A DNA stretch of 9,867 bases from Clostridia bacterium (lineage in GTDB: Bacteria; Bacillota; Clostridia; Christensenellales; Aristaeellaceae). The DNA lies in the NCBI GenBank assembly GCA_016296675.1, contig JAEDIV010000101.1, forward strand, positions 1-9,867, written 5' to 3'. A program made the translations under genes and the position numbers. Of this stretch, positions 1 to 6,209 are shown in pieces. The notes beneath the pieces were generated by a model. That model was not told the DNA's origin, ran no database searches, and worked only from the letters and a program-made list of their open reading frames with translations. Within the stretch, counting starts at the first letter, position 1. Each line of letters starts with the position of its first letter.

Positions 1-15
1 GTACGCCTAAATCGC

Positions 16-47
16 GCGTTTTCACAAAGCGTAGCGACTGAAAACGC
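16..47. repeat. Inverted repeat near the left edge
   Basis: GCGTTTTCA (16-24) and TGAAAACGC (39-47) are perfect 9-base arms with a 14-base loop. It is not followed by a T run on either strand, so it is not a standard terminator. Confidence 0.45.
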
Positions 48-57
48 TTCCCCTTCC

Positions 58-97
58 CGATCCCCGCCCGGAAATCCCGCAGGATTTCAGGGGATCG
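58..97. repeat. Two-part stem-loop in the intergenic tail
   Basis: An outer stem CGATCCCC (58-65) with GGGGATCG (90-97) encloses an inner stem GAAATCC (71-77) with GGATTTC (82-88) and a CGCA loop. The structure is flanked by the direct repeat CCCTTCCC at 51-58 and 99-106. It may be a short palindromic intergenic repeat. Confidence 0.5.
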
Positions 98-104
98 GCC
101 CTTC

Positions 105-131
105 CCATCAAAAAAGGTACTTTTTTGATGG
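105..131. repeat. Perfect inverted repeat after the terminator
   Basis: CCATCAAAAAA (105-115) and TTTTTTGATGG (121-131) are perfect 11-base arms around GGTAC. The stem is AT-rich with T6 in one arm on either strand, so it may act as a second terminator in tandem with the hairpin at 136-166. Confidence 0.6.
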
Positions 132-135
132 CTTG

Positions 136-166
136 AAAAGAGCTGCCTTTTAAAGCAGCTCTTTTT
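136..166 (-). terminator. Hairpin terminator after ftsZ, probably bidirectional
   Basis: GAGCTGC (140-146) pairs with GCAGCTC (155-161) around an eight-base loop, and the flanking A4 and T4 extend the stem to 11 base pairs. It begins 8 bases after the ftsZ stop. Read on the minus strand the stem is followed by only four U; on the plus strand it is followed by TTTTTAT, so it could also stop a convergent transcript entering from the left edge. Confidence 0.75.
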
Positions 167-173
167 ATCTGTT

Positions 174-1484
174 TTATTCTTCGTCGTTCCTCTGAACCGG
201 TCTTCTCAAGAAGGAAGGCGTGTCAGGAGAGAAGCCTCTTCTCGGGCGCTGTTCAGCAAACGCGGAATTGCGGGGCGCATTTTCGCTCTTGCGCTCAGGA
301 ATTCTGGTGTTGGCCTGAGGGCGCATCGGGCGCTGCTGGGGACGCGCGGGGGCTCCCTGCGGACGCTGGGCGGGACGGGCCTGGGGACGGGGCTTGGGCG
401 CTTCGGGACGCTTTTCATAAAGCGGCGGGAGGCTTACGCTTCCTTCTTCTTCCTTTGCTTGCGCACCATCCGTAATATCAGCATCAAAAGTGCGGCTGAA
501 GGGAGAAGTTTTTTTGACCGGAGCAGGCGCAGCCTTCTCAAATCCGGTCGCGATAACGGTGATGCGAACTTCATCAGTCAGGGACTCATCGATGCCGGCG
601 CCGAAGATAATGTTGGCTTCGGGATCGGCCGCCTGAGTGATGAGCTGAGCAGCTTCGTTAACCTCGATGATAGAGGTGTCGGGGCCGCCGGTGATGTTGA
701 TCAGAACGGCTCTTGCGCCGTCGATGGAGGTTTCAAGCATGGGGCTGGAAACCGCCTGCTTGGCTGCTTCGACCATGCGGTTTTCGCCGGTTCCGGAGCC
801 GATACCCATATGGGCAAGGCCGCGGGATTCCATAACGGTGCGAACGTCGGCAAAGTCGAGGTTGATCATCGCGGGAACAGCGATGAGGTCGGAGATGCCC
901 TGAATGCCCTGACGGAGGGTATCATCGGCGATCTTGAAAGCTTCGGTCATAGTGGTGCCCTTGCTTACGATGGATAGGAGCTTCTCATTGGGCACAACAA
1001 CCAGCGTCTCCACATTGGCCTTGAGCTGATCGATGCCGTTTTCAGCATTCTTCATGCGCTGACGTCCTTCAAACATGAAGGGCTTTGAAACAACGCCGAT
1101 GGTCAGGATGCCCAGATCCCTCGCGATCTCCGCAATAACGGGTGCAGCGCCGGTTCCGGTGCCGCCGCCCATGCCGCAGGTAACAAAGACCAGGTCAGCG
1201 CCCTTTAAGGTGTTGGCCAGTTCTTCTCTGCTTTCTTCGGCTGCGCGCTTGCCGATGTCAGGATTTGCGCCGGCGCCTAAGCCCTTGGTCAGCTTTTCGC
1301 CGATCTGGATCTTAATCGTCGCCTTGGAAAGCGCAAGCGCCTGCTTATCGGTGTTTACAGCGATAAACTCTACGTTGCGAAGGCCGCTGTCGACCATTCT
1401 GTTCACGGCATTGGTTCCGGCTCCGCCTACACCAACAACTTTAATAGATGCAAAATTAGAAGTTTCAAGTTCGAATTCCAGCAC
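174..1484 (-). CDS. ftsZ: Cell division protein FtsZ
   Basis: FtsZ is the tubulin-like GTPase that polymerises under the membrane at midcell and recruits the divisome. The 436-residue product has the N-terminal GTP-binding segment VVGVGGAGTNAVNRM (about residues 16-30), the tubulin signature loop GGGTGTGAAP (106-115) and the T7 synergy loop NLDFADV (208-214) with the catalytic aspartates D210 and D213. The globular core ends near residue 318. A disordered linker of about 100 residues follows, very rich in Pro, Arg and Gln at 364-391. The C-terminal peptide DTPSFLRR (421-428), which binds FtsA and other partners, is present, so the protein is complete. The start is GTG at 1484, preceded by GAGGGGG seven bases upstream; the nearby ATG at 1491 is out of frame. 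It is the last gene of the cluster, 33 bases after ftsA and 8 bases before a hairpin. Identity is certain. Confidence 0.98.
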   Translation of the reverse strand: MLEFELETSNFASIKVVGVGGAGTNAVNRMVDSGLRNVEFIAVNTDKQALALSKATIKIQIGEKLTKGLGAGANPDIGKRAAEESREELANTLKGADLVFVTCGMGGGTGTGAAPVIAEIARDLGILTIGVVSKPFMFEGRQRMKNAENGIDQLKANVETLVVVPNEKLLSIVSKGTTMTEAFKIADDTLRQGIQGISDLIAVPAMINLDFADVRTVMESRGLAHMGIGSGTGENRMVEAAKQAVSSPMLETSIDGARAVLINITGGPDTSIIEVNEAAQLITQAADPEANIIFGAGIDESLTDEVRITVIATGFEKAAPAPVKKTSPFSRTFDADITDGAQAKEEEGSVSLPPLYEKRPEAPKPRPQARPAQRPQGAPARPQQRPMRPQANTRIPERKSENAPRNSAFAEQRPRRGFSPDTPSFLRRPVQRNDEE

Positions 1485-1491
1485 AAGGCAT

Positions 1492-1498
1492 CCCCCTC
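1492..1498 (-). promoter_or_regulatory. Ribosome binding site of ftsZ
   Basis: The minus strand reads GAGGGGG seven bases before the GTG at 1484. This supports GTG as the start over the out-of-frame ATG at 1489-1491, which sits inside the spacer. Confidence 0.8.
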
Positions 1499-1517
1499 GC
1501 TATAGATTGTAATTCTT

Positions 1518-2735
1518 TTATCTTCTGCCAAACAAACCGCGGAAGCCGTCTGCCAGCCGTCCGGGGAGCGTTTCTTCTTCAGGCAAGCGCTGTTCAATAG
1601 AGGCAAAAATCAGATCAACAAGTCCCATCGCGCTTGAATAAACGGGGCTGTTGAATTGTGCGGCTTTCGCCTGCGGCACCTTGACAGATCTGTTGAGATA
1701 GGCGCCGAGGTAATCTTTTCCGCCGCGAATCATGGCAAGTCCGCCGCCGGTGAGATAGACAGGCGTACGGCTGACGACAAGTCCCTGACCGTCTTCGTCA
1801 ATGGTTCTGTCAATCATGTCGCACATTTCGTCCACGCCTTCGCGCATGCATTCGTTGACGGCCAGTTCGTCAAAGGCAATCTTTCTTCCGTATTCATCAA
1901 AGAAATCCGGCGGATTGATCGTCTGAAAGCCGTCGGGCGCAATAATGAAACTGCGCTTTAAGCGTTCCGCTTCCGCGCCCTTGATCGCGAGCGCTTCTGA
2001 AAGCTTTTCCGTCAGATGCGCACCGCCGATCGGCAGCATCGCATGGTAGAGAATGCCGTCACCTTCAATAATGCTGATTTCCGTAGAAAGGAAACCTGAA
2101 TCAACAAAGATCAATGCGCGCTCTCTGTCTTCGATGGAAGTGAGCCAAAGCATCTCTCCGAAAGAAGAAGACAAAAAGCCGTTTATGCTGATCCCCATGG
2201 AATCCATGAGTTCTACCATGTCGTCAATGAAAAATTGCTCTATGGTGATAAACGAGATGCAGGCAGTCAGCCTGTCGCCCGCCATTTTCAGCGGATGCAT
2301 CGTCTTTTCACCGTCGTCTATTCTGAACCATACAGGAGATCTGTGAATTACATTGCCCGGATTTCTCTTTCTCTTGTCAAACTTGAGTACATCCGCAGCC
2401 ATATCCTGTACGTGGTCGATATCCTCTTCCGTTACCCTGCCTGTTTCAGGGTCGATGGTCACCGTTGCTTCCTGCGTTTCTACGTGAATGTATTCGCCCG
2501 GAACGCCAATGTATATATCTTTAACCTTTGTATTTGCATCCTTCTCTGCAGCGCTGATGGAATTGTATATCGCCTGTGCAAGCTTGCCCGGCGTTACCCA
2601 GTCTCCGTCGCGGTATCCGTCATACGGTACCGTTCCGCTGCCGATAATGTCGCAGCGATGATAGCTGCCGCTTTCTGCAATCAAAGTAACGATTTTGGAC
2701 GTGCCAAATTCGATCGCCGCTACCCGTGTCTTCAT
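1518..2735 (-). CDS. ftsA: Cell division protein FtsA (actin-like, divergent)
   Basis: FtsA is an actin-fold ATPase that tethers FtsZ to the membrane. The 405-residue product starts with MKTRVAAIEFGTSKI, the phosphate-1 region. An FtsA-specific 1C (SHS2) domain is expected at about 82-163. The phosphate-2 region is VDSGFLSTEISII (211-223), the adenosine motif is LTGGG (328-332), and an amphipathic tail PGRLADGFRGLFGRR (391-405) matches an FtsA membrane-targeting helix. Two points are odd. The usual DIGTSK of phosphate-1 is EFGTSK (E9), and the usual DIGGGTT of phosphate-2 is DSGFLST, so the glycine run is lost. ATP binding may therefore be altered. Family members in Clostridia are sometimes named FtsA or PilM domain proteins; position next to ftsZ and the C-terminal helix favour FtsA. 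The ATG at 2735 has GGGAGA nine bases upstream. The gene heads an ftsA-ftsZ unit with its own promoter. Confidence 0.93.
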   Translation of the reverse strand: MKTRVAAIEFGTSKIVTLIAESGSYHRCDIIGSGTVPYDGYRDGDWVTPGKLAQAIYNSISAAEKDANTKVKDIYIGVPGEYIHVETQEATVTIDPETGRVTEEDIDHVQDMAADVLKFDKRKRNPGNVIHRSPVWFRIDDGEKTMHPLKMAGDRLTACISFITIEQFFIDDMVELMDSMGISINGFLSSSFGEMLWLTSIEDRERALIFVDSGFLSTEISIIEGDGILYHAMLPIGGAHLTEKLSEALAIKGAEAERLKRSFIIAPDGFQTINPPDFFDEYGRKIAFDELAVNECMREGVDEMCDMIDRTIDEDGQGLVVSRTPVYLTGGGLAMIRGGKDYLGAYLNRSVKVPQAKAAQFNSPVYSSAMGLVDLIFASIEQRLPEEETLPGRLADGFRGLFGRR

Positions 2736-2777
2736 CTTATCTATTCTCCCGCTATAAGCCCGTAAATCGTCCTCATC

Positions 2778-2803
2778 ATCCTGTACCCCTAATTATACAG
2801 GAT
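2778..2803. promoter_or_regulatory. Perfect palindrome over the ftsAZ promoter, possible operator
   Basis: ATCCTGTA (2778-2785) and TACAGGAT (2796-2803) are perfect 8-base inverted arms with a 10-base centre. One arm overlaps the -10 hexamer and the bases just upstream, and the other lies at the predicted start point. Because the upstream arm would not be transcribed, this fits a protein-binding DNA site better than an RNA hairpin. The regulator is unknown. Confidence 0.45.
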
Positions 2804-2821
2804 AAACCGCCTCTTTGTAAA
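2785..2821 (-). promoter_or_regulatory. Sigma-A-type promoter for ftsA-ftsZ
   Basis: On the minus strand there is TTTACA (2821 to 2816; five of six bases of the consensus -35), an 18-base spacer, and a perfect TATAAT -10 (2797 to 2792). Transcription would start near 2785-2786 and give a leader of about 50 bases before the ftsA ATG. The stretch upstream (2822-2880) is very rich in A and T and could act as an UP element. There is no clear terminator after ftsQ, so this is probably an internal promoter that boosts ftsA and ftsZ above read-through from the upstream genes. Confidence 0.78.
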
Positions 2822-2894
2822 CACTTTTTCCGTGAAATATTTCATTTATTATTCTTTTTTATTACATTTTTACATTTCTCGTCAAATCTTCCTC

Positions 2895-3644
2895 CTATTC
2901 TTCCTTTCGGTATCCAGCGTAATCACCACTGATTGTAATTTTGCCTTTGACACCGCCGCTTTTGATGATCTCTTCAACCATCCTAAGCGTCTGCTCAATA
3001 TTCTTTCCGTCAAAGATCTCGATGATCTGATTTGTATTGGTTACAAGGTAGATATCTTTGAGATCCTTTACATTAAGTTCAGAATAGGTGCTATGATAAC
3101 CCAGGCTCTGAATTGCCGATGCAATTCTTATTATGTCCTTAAGCTGGTTTTCCTTTCGCAAAACAATCGTTTTTCCCTTGTAATAATTGGATACGTCCGC
3201 TCCCGTTACATAGACCAGTTCATTTGACGGCATCTGGCTTGAAACACTCATAACCATGCCTTCCTGATCAATCTGGATATAATTTCCGCCGCCGGCAATA
3301 ACGGCGATCGGCTTACGGACCGAGACCGTCAGACGGAGCGTTCCGTTTGAAACGCGTTCAATGTCTTCAAATCGCGCAAATCCGGTAGAATTTACGCCCA
3401 TTTCAACATCCCCCGTCAAATCCGCGATACTGTCGATCTGCGCGCCCATTTTGAGCGTTGAGGCGCGGATGATCTCCGCCTTCTGTTCAGAAGACAAGAC
3501 CTGATCTGCACATTCTACTTCGATGTTTTTAAGCTTATTCTGACCCCCGATTAAAAACAGCAATACGACACAGGCAACAACGAGCACGACAAACGCCATG
3601 AATCGTGAGTATCTTACTTTGTATTTCTTTGTTTTCTTCGTCAT
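2895..3644 (-). CDS. ftsQ: Cell division protein FtsQ/DivIB
   Basis: This is a bitopic divisome protein that joins the FtsL/FtsB(DivIC) complex and links the ring to septal wall synthesis. The 249-residue product begins with a short, highly basic cytoplasmic tail (MTKKTKKYKVRYSR), then one membrane helix (about 15-33). An outside POTRA domain starts at KNIEVECADQVLSSEQKAEI (about 39-58) and runs to near residue 112, followed by the beta domain carrying the GNYIQIDQEGMVM segment typical of DivIB/FtsQ. Length and layout match the DivIB family, although the sequence is poorly conserved, as usual for it. The ATG at 3644 is preceded by AGGAGA seven bases upstream. It lies 35 bases after ftsW, where murG often sits in other clusters, and is followed by the 159-base promoter gap before ftsA. 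Confidence 0.9.
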   Translation of the reverse strand: MTKKTKKYKVRYSRFMAFVVLVVACVVLLFLIGGQNKLKNIEVECADQVLSSEQKAEIIRASTLKMGAQIDSIADLTGDVEMGVNSTGFARFEDIERVSNGTLRLTVSVRKPIAVIAGGGNYIQIDQEGMVMSVSSQMPSNELVYVTGADVSNYYKGKTIVLRKENQLKDIIRIASAIQSLGYHSTYSELNVKDLKDIYLVTNTNQIIEIFDGKNIEQTLRMVEEIIKSGGVKGKITISGDYAGYRKEE

Positions 3645-3679
3645 ATGCTCATCTCCTGTATATGATTAACAATCAATTG

Positions 3680-4822
3680 TCAGAGTCTTTCCTGTTCTGA
3701 TGAGATATTGAAAAGAATGCCCACCGCGCCCATGACGATGGAAACGGAAGTTCCGCCAGCTGAAAAGAAAGGAAGCGGAAGACCCGTTGTCGGCATAATT
3801 CCTGTGACAACAAAAATGTTCAAAACTGTCTGAACGCTGATCGTCAGCACAATTCCGGCGCCAAGCATGCTTTTGAAGCGGTCTTTTTCATTCAGGCTGA
3901 TTCTGAATCCCAGAAACAGGAACGCCATAAACAGACCCATCACGAGAAGACATCCGATAAATCCCATATCCTCCCCTACGATTGCAAATATGAAATCGCT
4001 TTCCGGATACGGGAGAAACGAATACTTCTGTCTTCCGCGGCCGAGGCCCATACCGAAAAGGCCGCCGCTTCCAAACGCCATGAGAGACTGTGCAAGCTGA
4101 TAGCCTTCATTTGAAAAATACTTGAATGGATCCAGAAACGAAATCATCCTTGCCCGGCGATACGGCTCAGAAAATGCATAATACGCACCGACAGCAAAAC
4201 CGCATATGCCGACAATCGTCAGATGCAGCCATCTCGCTCCTGCGATCATGGTCATAAGCGCGGAAGTGATTATGATGGATCCTGCCGTTGACAAATTCGG
4301 CTGTATCAAAATCAAAAGAAACATTGCGCCCGGTACGACAAAAAGCGGCAACAGGCCCTTTAAGAAATCCGATATATCCCTTTTAGGGCTTGAAAGCACT
4401 CTTGCCATAAACAGCACCAGCGAATATTTCGCAAGCTCTGACGGCTGAAAGCTGACAGGCCCGATTCTGAGCCATCTTCTTGAACCATTGATATACACGC
4501 CGATGCCGGGAATTGCAACGAGCACAAGCAAAATGAAGCTTACAAGAAGCAGCCATCCGCTCACAACAGGGAAAGAAAGAATCCTTACATCCATCTTCCA
4601 AAGAATCATCATCAGGATAAACCCGATCATGATGCCAAACAATTGGCTGACTACATCGGTAAGCTTGGATCCCTTCGCCCCTGCATTATAGAAGCTTGCC
4701 GCATACAGGACTATAAGTCCCGTCACCATCAGCAGTAAAAATGTAATTACCAGGCTTTTGTCCGGAGTTTTTCCCTTTGTATCTCTGAATACTTTAGCGC
4801 CGCGTAAGCGGCCGGCAGTCAA
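3680..4822 (-). CDS. ftsW: SEDS peptidoglycan glycosyltransferase, FtsW/SpoVE type
   Basis: This polytopic membrane enzyme polymerises lipid II into glycan strands together with a class B PBP. The 380-residue product has about ten membrane helices, the first near residue 24. It shows family motifs: NGSRRWLRIGPVSFQPSELA (112-131), PESDFIFAIVGEDMGF (273-288) with D276 matching the catalytic aspartate of SEDS enzymes, and LPLPFFSAGGTS (348-359). IQPNLSTAG has Asn where many relatives have QPD. The start is TTG at 4822, sharing TTGA with the murD stop, with GAGGAA eight bases upstream; the next in-frame ATG lies inside the first helix, so TTG is the sensible choice. The coupling suggests joint translation with murD. 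Position in the dcw cluster argues against RodA, but FtsW and SpoVE cannot be told apart from sequence alone. Confidence 0.93.
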   Translation of the reverse strand: MTAGRLRGAKVFRDTKGKTPDKSLVITFLLLMVTGLIVLYAASFYNAGAKGSKLTDVVSQLFGIMIGFILMMILWKMDVRILSFPVVSGWLLLVSFILLVLVAIPGIGVYINGSRRWLRIGPVSFQPSELAKYSLVLFMARVLSSPKRDISDFLKGLLPLFVVPGAMFLLILIQPNLSTAGSIIITSALMTMIAGARWLHLTIVGICGFAVGAYYAFSEPYRRARMISFLDPFKYFSNEGYQLAQSLMAFGSGGLFGMGLGRGRQKYSFLPYPESDFIFAIVGEDMGFIGCLLVMGLFMAFLFLGFRISLNEKDRFKSMLGAGIVLTISVQTVLNIFVVTGIMPTTGLPLPFFSAGGTSVSIVMGAVGILFNISSEQERL

Positions 4823-6189
4823 GCGTTCGTTTCCTCGATCGCATTTACAATGCGCTTGAATTCACGTCCGCGCGCTTCGTAGTCTTCAAACATGTCAAAG
4901 CTTGCGCAAGCCGGTGAAAGCAGCACATTCCCATTCGCTTCAGCATGGGAACGAGCGATCTTTATTGCTTTTTCAAAATCGTATCCGGCGTATTCGTAAT
5001 CGGTAAAGCCTACGCTGTCAAGCGTCTGACCGATTCTTTCGCCGGTCTTCCCGATCAGAACCGCATATTTCACAAAACTGTCTTTTAAGATCCTGCACAT
5101 CTCAGTGAAATCGGAATCCTTCTCAGAACCGCCCAGGATAATTACCGTATGCTCCTTCATTGTTTGAATGGCTTTGATGGTGGAATCCGGGTTGGTGCCC
5201 TTGGAATCGTTTATGTATTTTACGCCGTCAATCACCCTTACGGTTTCGATTCTGTGCTCAACGCCTCTGAAGGTTCTGAGCGTGTGCCTTATTACAGGCG
5301 AAGGAACGCCCGCGCACATCGCGCATGCAGTCGCAGCAAGAGCGTTTTCAAGGTTGTGCGGCCCCGGGATATACACATCCTCTACCGCACAGACAGAGGT
5401 CTTTTCGCCGTTTTCATTGACATATACAATCAAGCCGTTTTCTACATACGCGCCCTTTTCAACAGGATTCGTTCTTGAAAACCAAATAACCGTTGAATTG
5501 ATCTTTTCTGCCATCTTACGTGTATAGGCGTCATCATAGTTCAAAACGGCATAATTGCTTTTGTCGTGCTTTTCGAACACGCGCATTTTGATGTTTGCAT
5601 AGTTTTCCATCGTTTTATGACGGTTCAGATGATCTTCCGTAAGATTCAGAACCGCTGCAATTTCAGGTCTGAAATCGGCGGTGGATTCCAGTTGGAACGA
5701 TGAAAGCTCGCAGACAATATAGTCGTCCTGTTTCATGCTTCCGGCGCTTCCGCTGTAGGGAATACCAATATTGCCGACGACATGCGTGGTTTTTCCGGCA
5801 TTTACAAAAATCGCGCCCAGAAGCGAGGTCGTCGTGGTTTTTCCATTGGTTCCGGTGATTCCAACGACATGGCCCTGTCCGAGTCTGTACGCAAGCTCAA
5901 TCTCTCCGATCACTTCAATACCCATGTCCTTGGCTTTCTTAACCGCCGGATGATCATAGGGAATGCCGGGGCTGATGACGAGCATATCCATGCCTTCAAG
6001 CACATTATCAATTGCTTCGCCAAGCCGCCATTCGATATCTTCTGTTTTAAGCACGTCAAGCGCGGAGCCAATTTGCTCTGCGCTTTTCAAATCGTTGATT
6101 CTAACCTTTGCGCCGGCGCTGCTTGCCAGCTTCGCCGCATGGATTCCGGAGCGAGCCATACCCCATACGAGTACTTTCTTGCCTATCAA
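4819..6189 (-). CDS. murD: UDP-N-acetylmuramoyl-L-alanine--D-glutamate ligase
   Basis: MurD adds D-glutamate to UDP-MurNAc-L-alanine in the cytoplasm, using ATP. I place the start at TTG 6189, giving 456 residues, because a full AGGAGG lies eight bases upstream (6198-6203) and the protein then begins just before the N-terminal fold (KKVLVWGMARSG). An in-frame GTG at 6213 overlaps the mraY stop (GTGA), and another GTG at 6243 would overlap mraY by 34 bases; neither has a comparable ribosome binding site. In the 456-residue numbering, the Mur ligase P-loop GTNGKTTT is at 113-120, ELSSFQLE at 161-168, the likely carbamylated lysine at K201 in ANIKMRVFE, HRIE at 312-315, NDSKGTN at 327-333 and SPACASFDMF at 425-434. 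All support MurD over the other Mur ligases. It is translationally linked to ftsW. Confidence 0.96.
   Translation of the reverse strand: MIGKKVLVWGMARSGIHAAKLASSAGAKVRINDLKSAEQIGSALDVLKTEDIEWRLGEAIDNVLEGMDMLVISPGIPYDHPAVKKAKDMGIEVIGEIELAYRLGQGHVVGITGTNGKTTTTSLLGAIFVNAGKTTHVVGNIGIPYSGSAGSMKQDDYIVCELSSFQLESTADFRPEIAAVLNLTEDHLNRHKTMENYANIKMRVFEKHDKSNYAVLNYDDAYTRKMAEKINSTVIWFSRTNPVEKGAYVENGLIVYVNENGEKTSVCAVEDVYIPGPHNLENALAATACAMCAGVPSPVIRHTLRTFRGVEHRIETVRVIDGVKYINDSKGTNPDSTIKAIQTMKEHTVIILGGSEKDSDFTEMCRILKDSFVKYAVLIGKTGERIGQTLDSVGFTDYEYAGYDFEKAIKIARSHAEANGNVLLSPACASFDMFEDYEARGREFKRIVNAIEETNA
4831..4836 (-). promoter_or_regulatory. Ribosome binding site of ftsW inside murD
   Basis: GAGGAA lies in the last codons of murD, eight bases before the TTG start of ftsW at 4822. 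Together with the TTGA stop/start overlap it supports translational coupling and the TTG start. Confidence 0.65.
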
Positions 6190-6197
6190 AACGTTTA

Positions 6198-6203
6198 CCT
6201 CCT
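6198..6203 (-). promoter_or_regulatory. Ribosome binding site that sets the murD start
   Basis: A perfect AGGAGG (within AGAGGAGGT) sits between the mraY stop and the TTG at 6189, with an eight-base spacer. It lies downstream of the longer GTG start candidates at 6213 and 6243, so it argues for the shorter protein. Confidence 0.75.
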
Positions 6204-6209
6204 CTGCGC

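Noticed and set aside
2781..2800. CTGT...ACAG as a LexA box at the ftsAZ promoter
   Set aside because: The spacing is 12 bases, not the 8 of the proteobacterial box, and the Firmicute box has a different sequence.
2833..2844. Palindrome TGAAATATTTCA as a terminator after ftsQ
   Set aside because: It has no loop, is AT-rich and is not followed by a T run. It is more likely part of the AT-rich region upstream of the promoter.
2726..2932. Small plus-strand open frame in the ftsQ-ftsA gap
   Set aside because: Composition follows the AT-rich gap, it overlaps both neighbouring genes antisense, and no ribosome binding site stands out.
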